This document shows, one piece after another, positions 54,674-64,000 of a DNA stretch of 64,000 nucleotides. The stretch's first letter is position 1. Every line of letters starts with the position of its first letter. Origin of the DNA: Petropleomorpha daqingensis (GTDB lineage Bacteria; Actinomycetota; Actinomycetes; Mycobacteriales; Geodermatophilaceae). A model generated the notes under the pieces. The model saw only the letters and a program-made list of their open reading frames with translations. It searched no databases and was not told where the DNA came from. Location: contig NZ_JACBZT010000001.1 in NCBI RefSeq assembly GCF_013408985.1, positions 4,543,197 through 4,607,196 on the forward strand, written 5' to 3'. Made by a program: the position numbers and the translations under genes.

Positions 54674-54700
54674 GGTCACACTTCCGCTCCCCCAGCGGTC
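54674..54700 (+). promoter_or_regulatory. Possible ECF41-type autoregulated promoter
   Basis: GGTCACA at 54674-54680 and CGGTC at 54696-54700, 15 bases apart, resemble the TGTCACA / CGTC pattern reported for ECF41-type sigma factors. It lies 54 bp before the sigma gene ATG. Weak evidence, by eye only. Confidence 0.35.
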
Positions 54701-54753
54701 ATAGCGGTGACCGACGAGACGTCGGGGACGCGACCGGAGAGGACGCTCGATCG

Positions 54754-55644
54754 ATGGACGACCGCGACTGGCTGGCGGAGCGGTTCGAGGAGAACCGGGC
54801 CCGGCTGCGGACCGTGGCCTACCGGATGCTGGGGTCGCTCGCCGAGGCCGAGGACGCCGTGCAGGAGGGCTGGCTGCGCCTGAGCCGCAGCGACACCAGC
54901 GCGGTGGAGAACCTCTCCGGATGGCTGACGACCGTGGTCGGGCGCGTCTGCCTCACCATGCTGCAGGCACGCAGGTCGCGACGAGAGGACCCGCTGGACG
55001 CCCACGTGCCCGATCCCCTCGTCAGCCTCGACGAGCGGCTCGACCCGGAGCACGAGGCGGTGCTCGCCGACTCCGTCGGTCTCGCGCTCCTCGTCGTGCT
55101 GGAGACGCTGGACCCGCCCGAGCGCCTGGCCTTCGTGCTCCACGACATGTTCGACGTGCCGTTCCCGGAGATCGCGGCGATCGTCGGCCGCTCGGAGGGC
55201 GCGGCCCGTCAGCTCGCGAGCCGGGCCCGCCGCAAGGTCAAGGGGGCGGCGCCCGTACCGGACGAGGATCCGGTCCGCCAGCGCGTCGTCGTCGACGCCT
55301 TCCTCGCCGCGGCGCGGGCCGGGGACTTCGACGCGCTCGTGGCCGTGCTCGACCCGGACGTCGTCCTGCGCGCGGACAGCGGCGCGCTGCCCGCCCGGCC
55401 GTCGCGGGTGATCCGCGGCGCGGCCTCGGTGGCCGAGCAGGCCGTGGTGTTCGCGCGCCCCGACCGGGCCGTCGGACCGGCGCTGGTCAACGGGGCCGCC
55501 GGGCTGGTCGCGCGCACCGCGAGCGGGCGGCCCGTCGCGGTCATGGGATTCACGGTGGCCGGCGGCAGGATCGTCGAGATCGACGTCCTGGCCGACCCCG
55601 CGCGCGTGTCGCACGTCGTCCTGCACGAGACGGAGGACCGATGA
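54754..55644 (+). CDS. ECF sigma factor, SigJ/ECF41-like, with SnoaL-like C-terminal domain
   Basis: A 296-residue extracytoplasmic-function sigma factor. Region 2: FEENRARLRTVAYRMLGSLAEAEDAVQEGWLRL; region 4: LETLDPPERLAFVLHDMFDVPFPEIAAIVGRSEGAARQLASRARRKV. A fused SnoaL-like domain (residues 175-296) follows, which in ECF41 factors modulates activity instead of a separate anti-sigma factor. The WLPEPL linker motif of this group appears as HVPDPL. Start ATG 54754. The next gene is an NAD(P)-binding epimerase-like oxidoreductase, a known kind of partner for ECF41 sigma genes. Confidence 0.9.
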   Translation: MDDRDWLAERFEENRARLRTVAYRMLGSLAEAEDAVQEGWLRLSRSDTSAVENLSGWLTTVVGRVCLTMLQARRSRREDPLDAHVPDPLVSLDERLDPEHEAVLADSVGLALLVVLETLDPPERLAFVLHDMFDVPFPEIAAIVGRSEGAARQLASRARRKVKGAAPVPDEDPVRQRVVVDAFLAAARAGDFDALVAVLDPDVVLRADSGALPARPSRVIRGAASVAEQAVVFARPDRAVGPALVNGAAGLVARTASGRPVAVMGFTVAGGRIVEIDVLADPARVSHVVLHETEDR

Positions 55645-55678
55645 CCGGGAGGAACTCCGCACGGAAGGGGGCGGGGAC

Positions 55679-56344
55679 ATGAAGCTCACCGTCGTGGCGG
55701 CGACCGGCCGCATCGGCACGCTCGTCACGGAGCAGGCGCTCGCCGCGGGACACGACGTCACCGCCGTGGCGCGCAATCCCGCAGCGCTCTCGACGCGCAC
55801 CCGGGTCGTTCCCGCCGATCTGCTGCGCGACGGCCCGGACGTGCTGGTTCCCGCGCTGGCCGGGGCCGACGCCGTCGTGTCGTGCCTGGGGCGCCGAACC
55901 GCTGCCGACGCCGGCGTCACCCCGCGAGGTACCCAGGCGATCGTCGAGGCGATGCAGGTGGCCGGGGTGCGCCGCGTCGTGGCCATCAGCGCCGCCCCGA
56001 TCGGGACCGTGCCCTCGCCCGGCCGACCCGCACCGCCCCGGCACGACCCCGGGGACGGGCTGCTCATGCGCACGGTCCTCAGCCCGCTGGTGAAGACCGT
56101 GTTCCGGGCCTACTACGCAGAACTCGCCGTCATGGAGGACGTCCTGCGGGAGAGCGGCACCGACTGGACCGTGGTCCGGCCACCCCGGCTGACGAACGGT
56201 CCGCTCACCGGCACCTACCGGACCGCCGTTGACCGGAACGTCCGGCGGGGCCCGACCGTCTCGCGGGCCGACGTCGCCCATCTCGTGCTGCGGGTCCTGG
56301 AGCAGCCCGCCACCGTCCACCGGACGATCGGGCTGGCCACCTGA
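55679..56344 (+). CDS. NAD(P)-binding, NmrA/epimerase-like protein
   Basis: A 221-residue atypical extended SDR: MKLTVVAATGRIGTLVTEQAL Rossmann motif (GxxGxxG form), VARNPAAL and RVVPADL after it, and ADAVVSCLG at the end of strand four. No YxxxK is evident, as in NmrA-like and other regulatory or biliverdin-reductase-B-like proteins. Start ATG 55679, 34 bp after the sigma gene; likely in the same operon and probably the sigma factor's target, the ECF41 pattern. Substrate unknown. Confidence 0.85.
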   Translation: MKLTVVAATGRIGTLVTEQALAAGHDVTAVARNPAALSTRTRVVPADLLRDGPDVLVPALAGADAVVSCLGRRTAADAGVTPRGTQAIVEAMQVAGVRRVVAISAAPIGTVPSPGRPAPPRHDPGDGLLMRTVLSPLVKTVFRAYYAELAVMEDVLRESGTDWTVVRPPRLTNGPLTGTYRTAVDRNVRRGPTVSRADVAHLVLRVLEQPATVHRTIGLAT

Positions 56345-56359
56345 GCGCCCCGTCCCGGC

Positions 56360-56926
56360 TCAGCGGTCACGCGCGTAGGTGAGGACGGCGATGCCGCCCT
56401 CGACGGTCCGGGCGTCGACGAGACGCAGCGGCACCGAGCCGGCGGTCTCGCCGAAGAGGCGCTCGCCCGCGCCGAGCACGACCGGGAAGACCTTCAGCCG
56501 GAGCTCGTCGACGAGGTCGTGGGCCATCAACGTCCGGACCAGCCCGGAGCTGGCAGGGACGACGACGTCCCCGCCGAGCTCGCGGCGCAGCGTCGCCACC
56601 GCGCCCACCGGGTCCCCCACCAGCACGGTCGAGTTGGCCCACGCAGGACGCTCGAGCGTCGTGGAGACGACGTACTTGGGCAGGCCGTTCAGGCGGTCCG
56701 CCAGCTCGCCGGTGCGCGCCGGCCACCGCCCGGCGAACCACTCGTAGCTGCGCCGGCCCAGCAGCAGGGCGGCGGCTCCCCGGGCCTCCTCGAGCGCCAG
56801 CTCGTGCAGCTGCGGGTGGTCGGCGAGCCGGCCGACCCAGCCGCCACCGCGGAAGCCCTCGTCGCCGGCCGGGTCCTGGACGACGCCGTCGAGCGTGACG
56901 TTGTCGCTGAGGACGATCTTCCCCAT
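56360..56926 (-). CDS. Dihydrofolate reductase family (RibD C-terminal-like) protein
   Basis: A 188-residue RibD-C/DHFR-like reductase. MGKIVLSDNVTLDGVVQDP opens the fold, ALLLGRRSYEWFAGRWP is the nucleotide-binding block, YVVSTTLERPAWANSTVL follows, and GLVRTLMAHDLVDELRLKVFPVVLGAGERLF closes it. Such stand-alone proteins are common in actinobacteria, often beside ECF sigma genes; their substrate is unknown and DHFR activity should not be assumed. ATG 56926 has GGAGAA upstream. It is divergent from the SigG-type gene across 150 bp. Confidence 0.88.
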   Translation of the reverse strand: MGKIVLSDNVTLDGVVQDPAGDEGFRGGGWVGRLADHPQLHELALEEARGAAALLLGRRSYEWFAGRWPARTGELADRLNGLPKYVVSTTLERPAWANSTVLVGDPVGAVATLRRELGGDVVVPASSGLVRTLMAHDLVDELRLKVFPVVLGAGERLFGETAGSVPLRLVDARTVEGGIAVLTYARDR

Positions 56927-57077
56927 CGCGTTCTCCTCGGTCCTGGATCGGATTGCCTGATGGGACGAACACCGCGGCGGCGGCGAACCGGGCGGTCGCC
57001 GGCCGCCCAGTTCACGGCTCGCGCGGTGTAGGTACATCGACGCCGGACGCCGCCGGCACGGAGGGAGGGGCACGCCT

Positions 57078-58196
57078 GTGAGCGCGGACAGTTCCGTCCT
57101 CGTCTCCAGGGCGCGGGCCGGGGACGGCGACGCGTTCCGGGAGCTGACCGAGCCGCACCGGCGCGAGCTGCAGGTGCACTGCTACCGGATGCTCGGGTCC
57201 GTCCAGGACGCCGAGGACGCCGTCCAGGAGACCCTGCTGTCCGCCTGGCGCGCCCTCGGCGGGTTCGTCGAGGACCGGGCCTCGTTGCGCACCTGGCTCT
57301 ACCGGATCGCCACCAACCGGTGCCTCAACGCGCTGCGCGCCGCGAGCCGGCGGCCGGCCACGCCGTGGGACGTGCCCCGGGTCGAACCGCCCGAGCCGAC
57401 CCGGCTCGGGGAGGTTCCCTGGCTCGAGCCCTGGCCCGACGCCCTCCTGGGCGCGGCACCCGGCGGTCCGCCCGGCCCCGAGGCCCGCTACGAGCAGACC
57501 GAGGCGATCTCCCTGGCCTTCGTGACCGCCCTCCAGCTCCTGCCCCCGCGCCAGATCGCCGTCCTGGTGCTGCGCGACGTCCTCGGGTTCTCCGCCCGCG
57601 AGGTGGCGGGCATGCTGGACTCGACCGTCGAATCGGTCACCAGTGCCCTCAAACGGGCCCGCGCCGGCCTGCGAGACCGCCGGCCGGCGGGGCCGGACCA
57701 GGCCCCGCCGCCGACGGCCGGCTCACCGGCCGAGGAGGCGATCGTGGCGCGGTTCGTCCACGCCTGGGAGTCCGCCGACGTGGACGCGCTGGTCGCCCTG
57801 CTCACCGACGACGTCCTCGTCTCGATGCCACCGATGCCGTTCGAGTACGAGGGCCGGGAGGCCGCGGCCGGGTTCAGCGCCAGCATCTTCCGTTCGGGCC
57901 GCCGGTTCGACCTCGTCCCGACGCGGGCCAACGGGCAGCCGGCGTTCGGCGCCTACCTGCGCGCCCCGACCGGCGTCCGGCACGGGACCGGCCTCTACGT
58001 GCTCACCCTGAGCGGCGACCGGATCCGCGCGATGACGCGCTTCGAGAACAGCGTGCTCCCCTGGTTCGGGCTGCCGCGATCGCTCCCGGTCAGAGCTGCT
58101 CCTGGATCCAGGGTTCGAGATAGGGGTTCCGCGGGCGGTACCGCGGTTTCCCGTCCCGCCACCGGTGGATCACCGACCGGTCGAGGACCTCGCTGA
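57078..58196 (+). CDS. ECF sigma factor, SigG-like, with SnoaL-like domain and C-terminal overrun
   Basis: A 372-residue sigma-70 family factor. Region 2: LQVHCYRMLGSVQDAEDAVQETLLSAWRAL; linker with RPATPWDVPR and PWLEPWPDALL; region 4: LQLLPPRQIAVLVLRDVLGFSAREVAGMLD; then a SnoaL-like domain ending FENSVLPWFGLPRSLP, where relatives normally stop (about 335 residues). Here the frame reads on about 37 Arg/Gly/Ser-rich residues to 58196, antisense to the convergent DUF2235 gene, overlapping it by 107 bases. The extra tail is probably a lost stop. Start GTG 57078 with GGAGGGAGGGG upstream. Confidence 0.88.
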   Translation: MSADSSVLVSRARAGDGDAFRELTEPHRRELQVHCYRMLGSVQDAEDAVQETLLSAWRALGGFVEDRASLRTWLYRIATNRCLNALRAASRRPATPWDVPRVEPPEPTRLGEVPWLEPWPDALLGAAPGGPPGPEARYEQTEAISLAFVTALQLLPPRQIAVLVLRDVLGFSAREVAGMLDSTVESVTSALKRARAGLRDRRPAGPDQAPPPTAGSPAEEAIVARFVHAWESADVDALVALLTDDVLVSMPPMPFEYEGREAAAGFSASIFRSGRRFDLVPTRANGQPAFGAYLRAPTGVRHGTGLYVLTLSGDRIRAMTRFENSVLPWFGLPRSLPVRAAPGSRVRDRGSAGGTAVSRPATGGSPTGRGPR

Positions 58197-59154
58197 TCGT
58201 CGTCCGCACCGGGCGCAGGTAGGGGCCGGCGCCCGGCAGGAAGCGCACCAGGCCGCCGAGGAGACCGGCGTAGAAGTCGGAGATCGGCCCGGACCACTCC
58301 TCCCCCGTGACGGGAACCGGCGGTGGCTCGATCACGAGACCGGCCTCGACCGCCCGCTCGACGATCCACTCGCGGGTCAGCACGGAGAGGGGGTTGTCGA
58401 CCTCGGGCGTCGCGGTCCCGCCGCCGCCGACGTTCGCGTGCTCCCCGACGAACCAGCGCTGCTCCACGCGCGTCGCGTGCTGCGGTATCGGGATGGGCAC
58501 GCTCGTCCAGAGCGTCGGCGCGAACTGCCTGCGGTGCTCGTCGATCGCGACGGCATGGCAGGCCAGGTCGACGAGCCCGCTGAGGCGGGTGTCGTGGAAC
58601 TGGTAGCGGCGGCGGTTGACCAGGCGGCCGAGACCGCCGGGGATGCCGAGGCTGCCGACGGTGTCGAACACGCCGATGAACCGGATGCGCACCAGGCGGG
58701 AGCGGGCCAGCACCAGCCGGTCCTCGGCGGTGCGGGCGGGCCGCTCCCCCGCCTGCATCTCCCGCAGGCCCGGTCTGTCGGTATCGCGGTACCGGGCGAA
58801 CACCGCCTTCGCGGGCAGGTCCGATTCCCGGAGGGGCCCGCACTTGGCGATCATCCCGGCCAGGCTGCGTGCCGCGAAGGCCCCGCGGCTGTAGCCGAGC
58901 AGGTGGATCCGGTCGTCCTCGGACCGGTGGCGCGCGGCGATGAAGCCGTAGCCCTCACGGATGTCGTCGTCCAGCCCCGCGCCGAGGATGCCGCCCTGCA
59001 GCCGATCGAAGGGGCCCGTCCCGACGCCCTCGATGTAGTGGACCGCCTGGTCCGCTCCCCCGGCGCGGCGGGGCGTTCGCGCATCGATCTGCGCGATGTT
59101 GGTGTGCGTGTTGGCGTCGCTCCACGTCCCGTCGAGGAGCACGGCGATGTTCAC
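58090..59154 (-). CDS. DUF2235 (Tle1-like) alpha/beta hydrolase
   Basis: A 354-residue DUF2235 protein: VNIAVLLDGTWSDANTHTNIAQI (family opening LDGTWxxxxxxTN), IHLLGYSRGAFAARSLAGMI (GxSxG nucleophile), FIGVFDTVGSLGIPGG, VDLACHAVAIDEHRRQFAP and EQRWFVGEHANVGGGG (His). The fold is that of type VI phospholipase effectors Tle1, but single-domain actinobacterial members are not linked to secretion systems and nothing of that kind is near. Start GTG 59154. It overlaps the SigG-like gene tail to tail and is 28 bp from the fusion monooxygenase, probably co-transcribed. Confidence 0.88.
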   Translation of the reverse strand: MNIAVLLDGTWSDANTHTNIAQIDARTPRRAGGADQAVHYIEGVGTGPFDRLQGGILGAGLDDDIREGYGFIAARHRSEDDRIHLLGYSRGAFAARSLAGMIAKCGPLRESDLPAKAVFARYRDTDRPGLREMQAGERPARTAEDRLVLARSRLVRIRFIGVFDTVGSLGIPGGLGRLVNRRRYQFHDTRLSGLVDLACHAVAIDEHRRQFAPTLWTSVPIPIPQHATRVEQRWFVGEHANVGGGGTATPEVDNPLSVLTREWIVERAVEAGLVIEPPPVPVTGEEWSGPISDFYAGLLGGLVRFLPGAGPYLRPVRTTISEVLDRSVIHRWRDGKPRYRPRNPYLEPWIQEQL

Positions 59155-59182
59155 CCGCCCGGAACGGGCCTGATCCGCACCC

Positions 59183-61780
<2,598 letters not shown>

Positions 61781-61847
61781 GCCCAACCCCCTGGCCTCGT
61801 GACGGAGATCACCCCACCGCGGCCAGGCTAGACCGAGCGGTCTCCCC

Positions 61848-62315
61848 TCAGTAGGTCCCCTTGATGACGAAGAAGGAGCCGCGGATGGTGCCGGCCAGCT
61901 TCGATCTCTGGCGGGCGAACTTGAACCGGGAGGCGAGCTCCTCGGGGACCTCCATGCCGTCGGACAGCTTGAACCCGACCGCGCGCTTCATCCCGTCCTG
62001 CAGGCCGTACATCACGTTGATCGACAGGCCGGATTCGTAGAAGACGTAGGTCATCCGGGTCCCCTCGACCTCGAAGTCCGTGGCCTCCAGGGGGCGGGAT
62101 GAGATGACGAGGTCGCGTTCCTCCTTGAGGATGCGGTGGACGTGGTCGACCGCATCGGCCGCGTCGTCCGCGGGATCGACGGTGAAGACGTGGCCGAACT
62201 TGTTCCTGTAGTAGCGGGCCTCGTTGGCCCGCAGCCCGGCGAGGGCGTCGGCCACCGGTGAGGACTCCAACCCCGCGGTGGACACGTTCTCGAAATCGAC
62301 GACCTGCGACACCAC
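61848..62315 (-). CDS. Hypothetical protein, 155 aa
   Basis: A 155-residue soluble protein I do not recognise. Seen: LRANEARYYRNKFGHVFTVD and AVDHVHRILKEERDLVISSR in the first half, then TRMTYVFYESGLSINVMYGL and KFARQRSKLAGTIRGSFFVI. No membrane segment, no Cys, balanced charge, so a folded cytoplasmic protein. Start ATG/GTG at 62315; 36 bp downstream of the YihY gene's stop on the same strand. The word-like segments do not match a family I can name. Confidence 0.65.
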   Translation of the reverse strand: MVSQVVDFENVSTAGLESSPVADALAGLRANEARYYRNKFGHVFTVDPADDAADAVDHVHRILKEERDLVISSRPLEATDFEVEGTRMTYVFYESGLSINVMYGLQDGMKRAVGFKLSDGMEVPEELASRFKFARQRSKLAGTIRGSFFVIKGTY

Positions 62316-62351
62316 GACCTCCTCGACCGGACTGGTCCGGACGGTAGCGGG

Positions 62352-63377
62352 TCAGGTCTCCTCGGGGGTCCCGGCCGGGCGGTCCTCCTCGCGGGCGCGC
62401 GGTGGGGGCATCGCGAACGCGACCTTCTCGCGGAGCTCGGCCAGCCGCTCGGCGCGCTCGGCCTGCGTGCGCGCCGCCGCCTCCTCCTCGCGCCGCTCGT
62501 GCAGAGCCGCGCCGAGGACCGGGCCGCCCAGCATGACGAAGCTCAGGGCGGTGAGCCAGGTCAGCAGCATGAAGACGATGCCCAGCGGGCCGTAGCGGTC
62601 CGTGTTGTAGGTGATCGCGTTGGAGAGCCAGACCGCGGCGAAGGCCCGCAGCCCGACCAGGCCGATGGTCATGGCGATCGCGCCGGGGACCAGCAACCGC
62701 CACGGCACCGCGCCCCGGAGCAGGAAGTGCTGCGTCCACCAGCTCCACACGAAGATGAGCGGCGTCCAGACGATCAGCAGCAGGATGGTCCGCCAGGGGT
62801 CGGCGATCCCTGCCCGCGGCAGGACGAGCAGGACGGCGCCGGCGGCGACGAACGCGATCAGCCAGACCAGGGGGCGCCACAGCCCCTTCCAGCCCAGCGA
62901 GGTCACCCCCCAGGCGATCTCGTAGCCCCGCTGGAGCGCGGTGGGCCAGGCGTAGGCCGACAGCAGCGTGAACAGGCTGCCGAACACGGTCGACGCGCCG
63001 CGCACCGCCTCCCGGCTGGGGAACAGCCGCTGCAGGTCCGCGACCGCCTGCGGGCTCAGGTCCAGCCGGGCGCCGGCCACGGCCGGCAGGGAGTTCGCCG
63101 CCCCCAGCGGTACCAGCGCCGCGAGGGTCACCAGCACCGGCAGCAGCAGCGACAGCGCGAGGGCGGCGAGGATCATCGCCTGGTTGGCCAGGTCCGCCTT
63201 CACGAACCGGCGCTGCACGTGCCCGACCTTGGAGGCGTCGAGCCGCTCCTTGGTCTGCGTCACGCGCGCGGTCACCGCGGCGACGTCGAAACGACGCGCC
63301 ACCGACCGCTGGCCGGCGCTCGCGGACGACGGCTCCGACTGCCCGGACCGTGCCGACGGCTCTGTGTCCATGCGCAT
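62352..63377 (-). CDS. YihY/BrkB family inner membrane protein
   Basis: A 341-residue YihY-type polytopic membrane protein with six spans: AMILAALALSLLLPVLVTLAAL, STVFGSLFTLLSAYAWPTALQ, WLIAFVAAGAVLLVLPRAG, ILLLIVWTPLIFVWSWW, LLVPGAIAMTIGLVGLRAFA and IVFMLLTWLTALSFVMLGG. Basic and acidic tails flank the core. YihY is not RNase BN, as once claimed; its function is unknown. The Ser-rich N-terminus is disordered. Start ATG 63377; ATG 63371 is the alternative. Confidence 0.88.
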   Translation of the reverse strand: MRMDTEPSARSGQSEPSSASAGQRSVARRFDVAAVTARVTQTKERLDASKVGHVQRRFVKADLANQAMILAALALSLLLPVLVTLAALVPLGAANSLPAVAGARLDLSPQAVADLQRLFPSREAVRGASTVFGSLFTLLSAYAWPTALQRGYEIAWGVTSLGWKGLWRPLVWLIAFVAAGAVLLVLPRAGIADPWRTILLLIVWTPLIFVWSWWTQHFLLRGAVPWRLLVPGAIAMTIGLVGLRAFAAVWLSNAITYNTDRYGPLGIVFMLLTWLTALSFVMLGGPVLGAALHERREEEAAARTQAERAERLAELREKVAFAMPPPRAREEDRPAGTPEET

Positions 63378-63437
63378 AGCCCCCTTGCGCCCAGCGTCGT
63401 GCGCTCGGGCGCCCCGGCCCTCATCCCTCAGAGATGA

Positions 63438-64000
<563 letters not shown>

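Noticed and set aside
56360-56926. Folate dihydrofolate reductase
   Set aside because: The RibD-C-like family member lacks any folate-gene context and such stand-alone proteins have undefined substrates.
58090-59154. Type VI secretion effector
   Set aside because: DUF2235 is shared with Tle1 effectors, but there are no VgrG, Hcp, PAAR or immunity genes nearby.

Overview
The window is very high-GC chromosomal DNA with dense, closely packed genes, many GTG starts and frequent 4-nt start/stop overlaps. It carries mycothiol genes (mshC and a mycothiol-dependent isomerase-type protein) and the block mshC / SCO1664-type / DUF3090 / phosphatase / uppP, which as I recall is also arranged around mshC in mycobacteria. 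This makes it an actinobacterium. A Geodermatophilaceae-type genome (Blastococcus, Geodermatophilus, Modestobacter) is my guess from overall character; nothing in the window proves it. No insertion sequence, prophage module or CRISPR array was seen.

Layout. 1-11.2 kb is core: metH (cut by the left edge), a PAC2 protein, dgt, mshC, an MDMPI-type protein, two tandem VOC proteins, SCO1664 and DUF3090 proteins, a histidine phosphatase and uppP. 11.3-24.8 kb is mixed: aldo/keto reductase, RecD2-like helicase, two-domain multicopper oxidase, DUF5703, epimerase, an IclR / DUF59 / amidohydrolase group, a decayed quinone oxidoreductase, SDR, DoxX, M20 peptidase and a membrane-bound GGDEF protein. tRNA-Leu(GAG) lies at 24.9 kb. 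25-33.6 kb looks accessory: gene remnants, an alpha/beta hydrolase, an SRPBCC protein and four epoxide-hydrolase-type genes, two of which share a 59-bp upstream element. 33.7-38.9 kb holds an MFS exporter, AlkA-type glycosylase, VanY-type carboxypeptidase and a flavin amine oxidase.

38.9-51.1 kb is the most interesting stretch. Four ATP-grasp enzymes (three of them clear paralogues), a GCS2-type glutamate-cysteine ligase homologue, an S51-like peptidase, two PF00756-type esterases, a quinone oxidoreductase and an M20 dipeptidase lie together in short divergent operons. I read it as a candidate pathway that ligates amino acids or small carboxylates into an unknown metabolite and trims the product. 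That reading is inference.

51.2-64 kb has a phosphotransferase, an enoyl-CoA hydratase / SDR / quinone oxidoreductase group, two ECF sigma factors with SnoaL-like tails beside oxidoreductases, a DUF2235 protein, a large Baeyer-Villiger monooxygenase-hydrolase fusion, a YihY-type membrane protein and the start of a 2,2-dialkylglycine decarboxylase gene.

Across the window many starts have a TANNNT hexamer 6-8 nt upstream (mostly exactly 7), the arrangement expected of leaderless transcripts. I used it to choose several starts.
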